From the NCBI GenBank assembly GCA_001683735.1, contig LUGG01000013.1, positions 372,001 through 436,000 on the forward strand: DNA of 64,000 bases, written 5' to 3'. Below, piece by piece: positions 1 to 10,339 of this stretch. The first letter of the stretch is position 1. Every line of letters starts with the position of its first letter. Position numbers and translations under genes: made by a program. The notes below the pieces were generated by a model. It did not search any database. It was not told the origin of the DNA and saw only the letters and a program-made list of their open reading frames with translations. This DNA is from Grifola frondosa (lineage: Eukaryota; Basidiomycota; Agaricomycetes; Polyporales; Grifolaceae).

Positions 1-536
1 GAACTTTTGACCTCGAAAATCAAGGACACGTCGAACCATTCGAGTTTCTCGGGCACCTCGTTACTCTTGCCGGGCAACAAAGCAATCAGGTCAGGCTTCG
101 TTTCATGATGAACTTCGCGGCCCAGACTGTATGGGTAGACCATGTTGAAGTTGCTACGATCATGGAAAGCAAGTTTCTTGTCCTCTGGAAATCCCGCGAC
201 GAGGGCATCAAGGCCTTCGATCTATGTGGATGTCAGTTTGAATATCAAAAAATAAGCAGGAAATACACGTACGCAAGGCTTGTACATGGCCGTCTCTTTA
301 GTAGATTCGGGACCATCCAAGCCGGAGAAAGCGGCGGAAACGTCAGCGGATTTGTAGAGCGCATCGCTAGGCACGAGGACATCCAGAAACTTCTGCGGGT
401 CGTGTGGGTACACTCGAAGCTTGCGCGAGATTTCCTCTGCCCAGCCATTGATGTTTTCAGGATTGTCGCGACGAACTTGTTGTTTAGTGCCAGGGTAAAC
501 AACGGATTTCGATTTCACAGGAGTACTGAACGACAT
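1..536 (-). CDS. N-terminal part of a probable FunK1-type fungal protein kinase (cut by window edge)
   Basis: Two exons are visible: 273-536 (88 codons, starting MSFSTPVK) and 221 down to the window edge, joined by a 51-nt intron GTACGT...CATAG in phase 0. The second exon reads GLDALVAGFPEDKKLAF, then HHETKPDLIALLPGK and LEWFDVSLIFEVK. This pattern, an H-E-T-(K/R)-P-D block followed by a hydrophobic strand ending in (I/F)EVK, is what I recall from the region N-terminal to the kinase domain of Agaricomycete FunK1 proteins. These form a large, expanded family whose substrates are mostly unknown. The kinase catalytic motifs would lie outside the window, so the assignment rests on the N-terminal region only. 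No frameshift is seen. An unrelated fungal protein sharing this N-terminal module is possible. Confidence 0.5.
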
Positions 537-2770
537 ACTTGAGAAACACCGAGCAGAGGCTACAGCCGGAATCCAACACGGCGGAGTCCATGTTTTTATG
601 TGTTCAGGTGGCGGAAAGGCACAAATACGTTGCTTCAGGAAACACGCCCGAGACCAAGCAGTGGAAACAATCGATCAGACTAGTCATCGGCCACAAAGTT
701 TTACAGCCTCACCAGATTATTGAGAGAAGCACTTTCCGTCGTTAACCGAGCGTAGTGGCCGCGTTTTCGCAAATGCTGCGCTAAAGCAGGAGGTGGTTCA
801 ACGTTGAAACGTTGGACCAAACGGGTTTCCAAATCGAGCTCCTTGCGCGGTCACGTGTGTGGCCTGTGCGCGTCTAGACTATGGTAGCCTTGCGGCATGT
901 TTGATGGGAACTACGGGAACAGCCCTGAACAGCCTTTCGAAGTAATTATCGGAAGTATCAGCGTGGCGCCATCAAAGACATTCCATTTCCGTGTCAGAGA
1001 GAAGCCTCGCGAACAAGGCTAATCGCCAGCGAGCGCCTTGCGGCACGCCAATATGTCGGGAAGAGTTCAAAAAACATATCAGATATTTCTCAGGCGCGAT
1101 ATATGGCAAACTAACATTGCCCTTGTCAGTCGAATCAGGGCTAAATGTCAGGCATCTGGGAACGACGGGAACAGCGTTCGACGAAGTAATTATCGGAAAT
1201 ACCAGTGTGGCGCCATCAAAACATCAAAGACATTCCATTTGTATCAATTGCCAGTGAAGTACCGTGTCGGGAAAGATCAGGTCGAGCACGTCCGACCCGT
1301 CCGGGTCCTATTATATATTACAGCCTCCGTCATCGCCGTTTAAAGTTCGTATTGCAACCCATCATCTTGAGGGATATGAAGAGCGCCACAACGGCTCCGT
1401 ATATACTATATCATGGTCAGTTTCTAGGTTTCGGAATACAAGGGCAGAGTTCTATATAAGGAACGACATGTTCTTCCTAGAGGCTCGGTCAGCAGGCATG
1501 GGCAAAGCACAGCCCAACAGTTCACACCTTCCTCTTAGAAAGATAATGCCCAACCCCCCACCTGGCACGGCAGTGAGCTGGCTGACGTGATGATGAGTAA
1601 GATGAATACACCATTCAGTGCAAAAAATCAGGCGCTGGTGAGGCAGAACACACGGAAGTCGCATTTCGGATCGGCTTAGACGCGCCATTTTACGCACCAG
1701 GAGAACAGCATCCTTCGCAAGCTCAGCAAGACCGGCATCTGCGTGTGTGCGTCACGTTTGCCGCTCAGATAGCAACTGCGCACGAGGGAGAGGTCATCCT
1801 GGAAATAAAGCTCATGGACGGAGATATAATATATGCTGAAACATGTTCAATGTGTTATCTTTCACCATAGAAATGAGTGATAAATACAACTGACCGGAGA
1901 AGAACGTCTTTGCCATCCAACCATCACCTTCCTCGAAATGATAGCGTGTTGTGCGGTGGCAAAAATATGTACGAAGAAGAATGTGTCATCCAAAGGGCAT
2001 ACCAAAGACGACACTCCAGCCATGAGTGAGTGCTTTGTAATGTGTTCAAACATATAAGCGAGAATACGTGAGCGAGCATTCCATGAGGCGCACCTCTATG
2101 GAGTATAAAACTGAATGAAAATTAGTGGTATTTATTTCTGCATCATTGAGAGGCAAAACATATGGCGTGCCACTCATAAGGTGACCCACACTTGGGCACG
2201 ATACAGTGTTAAAGATCCGCAGCCTTTTGTGGTTTGATGTTTAGGACTAAACCATGTACACCGCAACCTAGGACTTTGCACAAGGCCCAATCTAAATTTC
2301 GTCGAGACCTCCGGAACAAAAAATCGACACGCACACAGCCTGGGGATTCAGAAGCTCTCTTGGCTCACTTCATAGTATTATTTTTTCGCTGCCTCTGCCA
2401 AGTCAGAGATTATACCCTTAGCACGAACTTGTTCATCTTGGCAACGTGGTTGGCTTCGAAAGAGCCTAATTCAAGCAGAGGGTGTGTATCACCCGTCTCA
2501 AAATAAAATTCGGAATAAGTCCCTGAGATAGACGATGACTAGATGTAAGCGCATTGTTAGCTCTAGAGGATTGATCGTGTCATGCACCTTGTCCAGGAGG
2601 GCATATCCAAACGTTGCTAGCACGCAGAGTGCACGATCGAATTCGAGATTTGCCACGCGACATCCCCGCGCTGCATCACGTGCATGTTGTCGCCAAAAAC
2701 TTGTCGAATTCACTCTCACCTGCTCGTGTGAGGACCTTCTCCTTTCCCTCATCATGCTTTCTTCCATATC
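537..2770. other. Intergenic stretch with no supported gene
   Basis: Only short, unconserved open frames are present and none has recognisable protein motifs or a convincing exon chain. It lies between the divergent starts of the FunK1-like gene and the MDM31/32 gene. It contains a diverged direct repeat (separate entry) and two TATA-like stretches, TATATAAGG near 1453 and TATAAAACT near 2104, with no gene I can link to them. Confidence 0.5.
911..1275 (+). repeat. Diverged direct repeat, two copies
   Basis: Copy 1 covers about 911-1000 and copy 2 about 1162-1275. Shared blocks include ACGGGAACAGC, CGAAGTAATTATCGGAA, GTGGCGCCATCAAA and GACATTCCATTT. Copy 2 carries a roughly 9-nt extra ACATCAAA segment. 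The copies lie about 250 bp apart in the same orientation in the intergenic region. It may be a local duplication of regulatory DNA or a remnant of a repeat element; nothing favours one over the other. Confidence 0.7.
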
Positions 2771-5571
2771 ATGATGCATAAAATCGACCGCATATTGCTG
2801 CGACACTCTAGCCGAGGTGTCGCCTTCGATCGTTACAGCACTATCCGAAGTTTTTTCCGGCAGCAACATGCTCCACCAGTCGAGCCGATCTCCCTACGCC
2901 TGTCCTTTAGCCTGAACCGTGCTAGAAGTTGTAACGTTGCACTCCGCAGGTGCCTATCACATCGTATAGCTTTCCGTCATTATTCGACGACCCCGCGGCT
3001 ATGTTCAGACCCCGGTGCCCCACGACCGGCGAGGGAAGACGGAAGCTCAGGAGGAGGCGGAGAGCATTCATCTTCTTCCGGTGCAGGAGAATCTGACCAG
3101 AAGTCAGAACCCACGCAAGATGAAATGGAACCCCAGCGACTCGATAACTACCCGCGATTCTTTCGACGGCTCGCATTGTCTCTGCCACATCTCCATCGCC
3201 CTTCTCGCGACGACTTCCTGAATGCTGCCAATGGCTTCTGGCAACGTGCACGCGTTCGATTCAAATGGCTTACCATTCGGTCGTTCCGAAAGTACAATGC
3301 GGACGACCTCTCTGCCTTTTTTACTTGGTTTCTCATGAGTCAAACATTATGGCTGTTTGTGGGAACGTGAGCAGCAGCTTGTTTTTTTCGCACAGCGTTT
3401 TAGTCTGACCGGTTGCTCACGAATAGTACCACGTTCTTTTCTGTGCTGTTTGCAACAGCAAATAGTTTGCGTCTGCAAGGTAGGCACACAAGTCATTACT
3501 CCACGCCCCGACGTTATTACTAGTTGCCAAGCACGTCGAGCATGCATTGTTCAGATGGCTTTCGAAACCATCAGTGAAGTTTGCAATGCATCTCTTGCAT
3601 ATCTTATGGATATCCCGATATTGGATATCCAGAGAATACGCAGAACAATGCGACAACATGTCAGACGTAGTCGTTTGGCACTCAATACCCAATTTCAACC
3701 TTTGTGTTTAGCCTGAGGAGATATTGACATGGTCTTGAACACAGCGTATCTCGCACGCGCAATTAGCGACTATCTCACCTCTGAAACGGGTATTACCATC
3801 ATCTTTGAGTCAGCCATCGTCCCCAAGTGGAAGGACTCCCGAATATCATTCAAAAATGTCTACGTAACGCGACGCCCTGGTGATGCCGACACGAGACGGC
3901 GCCAACTCGACCATGATGCAGCCCACAAAGCTGCCGCTGGGTATGATGTTAGTAACCATCCTTCTTACCATGGGACCGGAGACGAAGAGGTTGAGCCGAG
4001 TTTGCTTCCGGACTACTCTGAGGAAGATATAAATTATTCTATGTTTGACCTGAGCGTCGACTCTATTGATGTTACATTGTCTTTTGCACGCTGGTTCGAT
4101 GGAAAAGGTCTTGTCAAGGATGCTGTTGTTAAGGGAGTTCGGGGAGTCTTGGGTACATGCCTTTTTGCTCGCAGACCTTTCTATGCTGATATTGATTTTT
4201 CAGATCGACGAATGGTGACCTGGGACCCGGACAACCCACCTGACCCTGCCTCCTTCAGGCACATATCTCAGCCAGGAGACTTTGAGCTCGAATCACTGCA
4301 GCTTGAGGATGTCCTCATCACGGTCTACCAGCCAGGCAACTTCCGTCCGGTATACCGCGTCGATCTTCCGCGCAGACATCCATACGTTCCGGAAGCGATG
4401 GCTCTTCTATGACTTCCTGGCAGCAGAGAATGTCGTCGGCCAGTTCGACAATTGCCTCTTCAGCTTGCATCGTCCGCAAAGCATTGGACGCACGACGGAT
4501 CAGGACCTGAAGGATGGTCAATGGGCTCGCATGGTATATCTTATGCATTCATTACTTCTAACAGGGGGCTGACCGAATTTGCTCCGCTGATAGTCGCGCT
4601 TCCGGATGGACGGAGTAAACATCGATCACTTGCAGAGCATGACCACGCAGGAGGGTCCAATTTCATGGATCACCTCCGGCAAGGTCGATGCAGTGCTTGA
4701 TATCAAGTTCCCGCGCGATCCGCAAGGCAATCTCCCGCTCAACGCGTTCCTTGGCGAGATCGCGGATGCGATCACAACTGCTGCATCTTCTGTCGCGGCG
4801 GAGCGCATTCCTGGCCAGCGTGTGCTCGCGAAGCCTCCCTTGAGTGCGCCGTCAGATGATGAGCAGCGGGGCGCCGAATTCACGGATGCGCCGAAGGTCG
4901 TGATCGATATCGACTTGCGCTTCAGGGATCTCAAGGCTGCAGTGCCTATCTTTACGAATGATCTGAGTTATGTGAACAATGCGCTGATAAGACCGATTGT
5001 GGCATTTATGAAGTGCGTATTTGTTCACGATTTTCATCGCATGCGAGGTCGTTGATTGACGTTGCTCTTAGCGCAAATCGAACATTAGTGCCCATTCGTT
5101 GTCGAGTTGTCAGCGATCTTAACGAATTTGATGGTGCATGGACGGTGAGAGTCACGATGCTTGCCCTCGTGTGTTGGAGTACTGACCTTCATTGTCTGGT
5201 TCAGATGTGGGAAAGTGAGCAGTGACTGTTTCACCCGTCCTATGATATGCTGACCAATATTTCTCTAGCCGGCCTTATGGATGCCATCGCGGTGAAGGTC
5301 TGTCTCTACGTCTCTGCATATGTCGTCTGCATTCATGCTGAGGTTCTTCCATAGGTGTACGAAGCGATCCTACCATGTCACGCAAGCCAACTTCAACCGG
5401 CGCATCAAAGCTGTCAGCGCCTGGAGCCTGCAGATGACCGCGAGTGCGATTTTGTCGGCTCTGCGGACGCTGGTGGATCCGATGGCGGCTCACTTGAAAG
5501 AAATCTACGAGCGGGGATTTACGCCAGAGGGTGTGCTTCAGATCCCGGCTACGTTGTATCTCAGTGCTTGA
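2771..5571 (+). CDS. MDM31/MDM32-family mitochondrial inner-membrane protein (two single-site frameshifts)
   Basis: Family role (known from yeast): Mdm31/Mdm32 are mitochondrial inner-membrane proteins needed for normal mitochondrial shape and distribution. Exons read from GT-AG signals: 2771-3366, 3427-3479, 3745-4152, 4204-4533, 4594-5012, 5072-5144, 5205-5214 (10 nt), 5269-5297, 5355-5571; about 710 codons. The N-terminus is rich in Arg/Ser (RHYSTT), like a mitochondrial presequence. Conserved family blocks: FFRRLALSLP, DDFLNAANGFWQR, TWFLMSQTLWLFVG (membrane segment), RAISDYLTSETG, KDSRISFKNVYV, SMFDLSVDSIDVTLS, VVKGVRGVL, LQLEDVLITVYQPGNFRP, RADIHTFRKRWLFYDFL, QFDNCLFSLH, GKVDAVLDIKFP and the end block PMAAHLKEIYERGF. 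Odd: one extra base at about 4348-4350 (between GNFRP and YTASIF), and a second frame change at about 5370 (VYEAI to YHVTQ). All splice phases otherwise agree. The start could be either Met of the MM pair. Confidence 0.9.
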
Positions 5572-5867
5572 ATTATTGCCTCGGTTGCGGAGGTTGCACG
5601 AGATTATGTACGATAGGTAGGAGGTCAGTTCCAAAAACTTGCCAGCGTTCGGCGAGTCGGAGATATGGTACGGCTGCATTGCCGGACTAAATTACGGTTT
5701 TTACGGTGGTATCCAGGCATGTACGAAGCGCAGTTTTTTACACGGCATCTGTGATTTGCAAAACACCTCTCCCTTTCATTCGACTCACTGGGAAAACTGT
5801 ATTCAAATTCTCTTATGGAGAACAGATTGCATTTACGCATATGTCATAGTACTACATGGATACAATT

Positions 5868-7210
5868 TCATTGAACTGTCAACCCCTTACTCGCCCACTC
5901 CTTTTCCAACTTGATCAGATCGTCCACAGCCGCAAGCACCGTATCCCTCCACGGAACCATCTCTTTCAATCCCAGCACCTCTCGAGCGCGAGTATTATCA
6001 ATACTCGTCTGAGGAGTGGCGGGTGCGCTCCGCGCGTCGACCGCCAAGCGGTCCCGCAGTTCCGGGCGCACTTCCGCGATATACTCTACAGCATCTTTGA
6101 AGCTAAACCACTCGCCGCTCATCAGGATGCGCTTGCGCCCTACGTTGGTTGGCGATGTAATCGCGCCGACAAGTCCGCGGGCCACGTCGCGCACATCGAT
6201 GGAGGAGGAAAGGGGGAATAGGCTCGTCGGGACGGAGAAGCGCGTAAATCCTGCTGTTCGTGCTCAGCGCAGAGATCGTAGCGTCGGGGGCGCGGAATCC
6301 AGGCGCGAAGGGCCCATAGAAGAAAGGCGGATTCACTGCGGTTTCCTCTGAAATCGGATTTGCGTGAATTGCATACGATTGGGGTGCTTACCGGTTGTGA
6401 TGTCCATGTGCGGGTGCTGGTCTGCGAACTCCCACACGGCGCGTTCTGCAAGTGTCTTCTCTGCGGCGTAAATAAACATTTCGTCGCGCATGCCATCTAG
6501 CACCTCTTCCCTCGTTACTGAATTCCAGTCTTCTCGGACCAATTAGTGCGTTCTCGCACGGCGATCAGACATCCTCGCACCTTTGTCTGTCCATCCGGTT
6601 TCGCTGGTGTCGCCGGGCTTGCGCACGGCGACCATGCTGCTCACGAGGACGAACCTCGCGATTCCCGCCTTCTCAGCTTGACGGAGAATATTGAGACTTC
6701 CTTCGATAGCAGCCTTGAATCGGTCAGTTTCGTCAGGGTAATGCCAGCGACTATTTGTGCTCACGTTCAACGCAGCCTCGGGTGAGGCGCGTCCTGGAAG
6801 GGGGCAGCGGCGTGTATAATAGCATAAACTCCTGGGAAAAAAATGCTGAGGTGAATCCTGCGAGAAATATGCGCATATATGCACCTTTCAGCGCGTCGGT
6901 AAAGTCTCCGTTGATGAGGTCATCGATGGCAATGACTTCGAGTTGGTCACCGTAGCTGGCGTAACCTTCCTGAACCAGTGCCACTTTATCCGTGCGAACG
7001 GTTCTATGGGACTGTCAGCATCCTGCAGGTCTGTATTTCAATTGGGCGGACGTGCTCACCCTCGGACCAGGTATCCAGCTTCAAGGAGTTGATGTATTAC
7101 ATGAGAGCCTAGGAATCCAGAGACGCCGGTTACCTGAAGATCGTGAAAGAGTGCCCTGACTGAGTATATGCGCGAAATCATGGAGGAATACAAACGAGGA
7201 TAAGAGGCAT
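5868..7210 (-). CDS. NAD(P)-dependent short-chain dehydrogenase/reductase, extended (dihydroflavonol-reductase-like) type
   Basis: Seven exons: 7196-7210 (15 nt, MPLIL), 7060-7133, 6885-7003, 6765-6831, 6581-6713, 6392-6532 and 5868-6335. The N-terminus joins across intron 1 to give LVTGVSGFLGSHV, the TGxxGxxG dinucleotide-binding motif, followed by LLEAGYLVRGTVRT, a Rossmann fold beginning. Catalytic Ser lies in RFVLVSSMVAV and the YxxxK pair is YAAEK in exon 6. IDVRDVARGLVGAI and the C-terminal REVLGLKEMVPWRDTV are typical of the fungal members that reduce aldehyde or ketone substrates; the substrate here is unknown. Two one-base problems: a missing base beside the G5 run at 6800-6804, and an extra base in the A/G run at about 6208-6217. 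They restore the frame before and after, so I think the gene is intact in the organism. Convergent with the MDM31/32 gene, with 296 nt between stops. Confidence 0.85.
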
Positions 7211-7632
7211 CCCACTTTCTGCCATGACTTGTGAAAGGAGGACCTGCTAATAAAAATTCGAGGAGTACAGGGAGAGCGCAATACTTCCCCTCTGTCGGGA
7301 CAGTATTTATATGACGAGCAGAGGACGATGAACGCATATATTTTCCGCTGAATTCTCGCAGATCGCGAACATGACCGCCGTATGTGACCGCGCCAAGTGG
7401 AGATAATTTAGAGTGCTGTCATTTGCCAGCGTAATGGTGCCAGGTGGCTAAAGCTGAGTTGATAGGGGGAAAAGAGATACATAGGAGACACTCCTCCGGA
7501 AATGCGCAGCACAGGATCTGAGAAAGAATAATTACGCCGTCATGTTCGAGTACACTCGGATTCGACAATGTACATGAGATGGAGATGCTAAGGCCAGAGT
7601 CGTCACAGAAATCAACAGTAATGTAGCGGTCT
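7211..7632. other. Intergenic, no gene seen
   Basis: Lies between the start of the SDR gene and the stop of the secreted-protein gene, both on the minus strand, so it should hold the SDR promoter. No recognisable motif beyond short AT-rich tracts. Confidence 0.5.
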
Positions 7633-8894
7633 TTAGTGCGCCGGCTTGACAGTCTTGGCCGAACCAGGAGTCGTCGCATTCAGCGGGCTCTGTGCCGTGT
7701 TCTCCACGGTGGTAGCATTCTGAACGCTGGGCGCGCCGTTAGCGATAGTCAGATTATTAATCTTGGGCGGGGTCGGCGGGCTGTTGCTGTCGATGTTGAG
7801 CAGGCCCTTCTGTCGCTCCAGCGCATCCTTCTGTGCAGCCAGTTTGGCTTTCGGATCTTCCGGATTCTCGGGAGGGGGAGGAGGGCGAGAAGGCAGCAGG
7901 CCGTTGGTGTTCAGTTCGACGGTGTGGGTGGGGAGGTGGTCGCCATGCCTGCGCATGTTGTGTCCGAAAGACGGTGCTGCGGTCCAGCTCTCAGGCTCTA
8001 GCATCCGGCGCGTGTGAGTGTCCTTGCTCGTCGTCTTCTTGAGATTGGCCGGGGAAGCAGGAGGAATGCCATGGCCAGAAGTGTAGTCTTCTGTGTTCGG
8101 GGCCGCATATACAGGCGTGCTATTGTCCTTCGTTTTCTCGAGGCCGGCAGGGGGCACAGCGTCGGGAAGACCAGATGACTTGTGCGAGGCGAATGGGATG
8201 TGAGAATGCTTTGAGGAGGCAGGATGGGTCTGTGAAGGAGGCGCCTTTTGAACATCGTCGGGCTTTGGTTTGCCGAAAACACCAGCCAGCGCGTCATGCA
8301 ATTCATACGACGCGTTATTCTTCGACGTCCCAAAGCCGTTGGACGCAGATGATACTGCGTTCACAGGCGAGAGATTCGGCTTTGGCGCAGCTGCGACGTC
8401 AGATTTCGGGGCGGCGGAGGAAGGGTCATCAACGTTCGGATCGGCAGCGACATCAGATTCGGGGGATACGTCGAGGTTAGGAGTGGTGCTCTTGGGTGTC
8501 TCTACGTCGTCTTCCTCGTCGTCCGTTCCATAGCTATCCCATTTCTCGTAAGAGGGCGTCCGTTTCTCGACAGTGGCAATCGAAGCGGCGGCGCTGGTGG
8601 GTGCTGCAGTCGCAGAAGAGTAGCTGCTGACAATAGAGACCTGGTTGATGGTACCATTGGGGCTGACACCGTAGTCTGCGTTGCGAATCTGTCTGGGCTC
8701 GAGAACACCTGCACGAGATAATAGTCCGCTGTGGCCGGCTGATTGAGGTCCCAGGGGAACCTCGTCGAGCGTATCGACCTTCAAAGCCACTGGAAGCATC
8801 TTCGAGGCATGTTCCAACTTGACGGGGGCAGCCAAATGGCAGGAGCGACCACGCAAAGGGCAAAGACGGCGGTAGCGAGGGCGGAAATACGCAT
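7633..8894 (-). CDS. Probable secreted Pro/Ser/Ala-rich protein of unknown function
   Basis: I do not recognise a family. The likely start at 8894 gives MRISALATAVFALCVVAPA, a textbook signal peptide (Arg near the start, hydrophobic core, Ala-Pro-Ala). The following long open frame (PVALKVDTLDEVPL onward) is one base out of register with it, so a 1-nt indel is needed at about 8833-8838. Without it the open frame runs upstream to 9129 with an unlikely N-terminus. The mature part is about 400 residues of low complexity: Ala/Ser/Thr-rich, then an acidic patch (TDDEEDDVETP), repeated SDVA/PKSD units, polyproline (RPPPPPEN), and a C-terminal Asn-rich tail with several N-x-S/T sites (NLTIANG, NATTVEN). 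This fits a disordered, glycosylated surface or secreted protein; function is not assigned. Confidence 0.6.
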
Positions 8895-10339
8895 GGTGTC
8901 CAAGGTTCACACAATGAGAGGAATACAGATATAATCGTGAATGGTCGTAAAAAGCCTTGTGGGCGTAAGAAGTCGATAGTGTGTGCGCAGTGGTCGTGGT
9001 GCAGAAGAGAGTAGGCGTAGCAGTCAAATTGTCTCCAAGCCGGATATTTGTCCAATTGACTTCGATCGGGCTGACATCGGTGTCGAAGGCTGACAGTACT
9101 GACTTGCTCCTCACCGTCAATTTCGACATTTCACACCAGCTACCCCAGGCTTTCCGTCGAGTTGGTCGTCAGCAACATCCGTGAGTATGGGCCATCCATG
9201 ACTGCTCCGTGGCAGTCCGCGACGTGATACCATAGGAGACCATCCTACACAGACTAAAGATCACTGATCTGATCGGGCATCGATATCAGTACTCAGTCAT
9301 CCATTTGTACTTACCACTCGAGCCAGAGGCCAAGAACAGCTACACTACTGCAACTGCGACATACAGCCAAGATAATCACATACCACGCGATAGGGACGAC
9401 CCCGGAGGTAAGCCAAAGAACGCCTCGGGAAACCAATTCTCGTAATGTCTCATAGTTTCACGGCAGGGGAACTCAATCAAGGGACGTGGACGTTTCCACC
9501 ATATTGAGTAGAACTAATCCAGTGATGTGACGGTTGGCGACCGGTCGCGGCCCGCATATTTTGTGCGGTTTTGCAACTGGTACATTGGTCGTAGGAAATA
9601 CATTCCGGCCTGGCCGCCTGACCGTGAGTGGAAAAGCAAGTCGTTGGGTATGTTTTGTGCTCATCTTCGACTATCATGGTCGCAACAGTGTTGGAAAGTC
9701 TTTCACGGAATTTCACAACCCGGCGCGAAGGCTATGTCACCGGCGCAACATGAGGTGACCGCGGAATTTAGGCCACGCAGCGCGGAACTTCCGCATTCCC
9801 AGGCGACTAGAATGCTACCGCGGACATCCTTGTTGGACCGAAAACAACAAGGTTGCAGAAGGCCAGTAAGTAAACAATAACGGTGCGGACTAGGCAAGGC
9901 GATGACCTCGGTCGAACTTCTTGCGGTAGTCGGGATTTACCGATAGGCACGGCAGGTTGGATGTTCGCTCAAAGTTCAAAAAATTCATGCACTTTATGAG
10001 TTTCAGAATGTTAACGCATCTGTGCGGGTTTTTAGGGATCCCATTGCCAAGCATTATGCATTATGCATTCAAGCTTGGAGCCTGAGGCAAAAGAGAGATA
10101 GGCACGTGGCTTGGGTGCGTCCAAGCGCGCGTCTGCAAGCTCAAGCGCGTTGCTTGCCTTTCCGGGAGTTCCTATTGTCATCGTGGTTGGAACAATGGCG
10201 AGCCGATACAATGAACAAGGAATTTCTCAAAAAGACTCCTCCATGTCTACTATCCCGCCGTTTCTTCTGGGTCATTCCTCCTTTTTACGCCTGTTGACGA
10301 CCACATAGATCTGTCGCCGGTCGACCCTCTCTGGCAACA
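8895..10339. other. Intergenic promoter region between divergent genes
   Basis: About 1.4 kb between the secreted-protein gene (leftward) and PRM1 (rightward). Short open frames here have no recognisable motifs. Pyrimidine tracts just before the PRM1 start suit a fungal promoter, but no pheromone-response element could be assigned with confidence. Confidence 0.5.
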
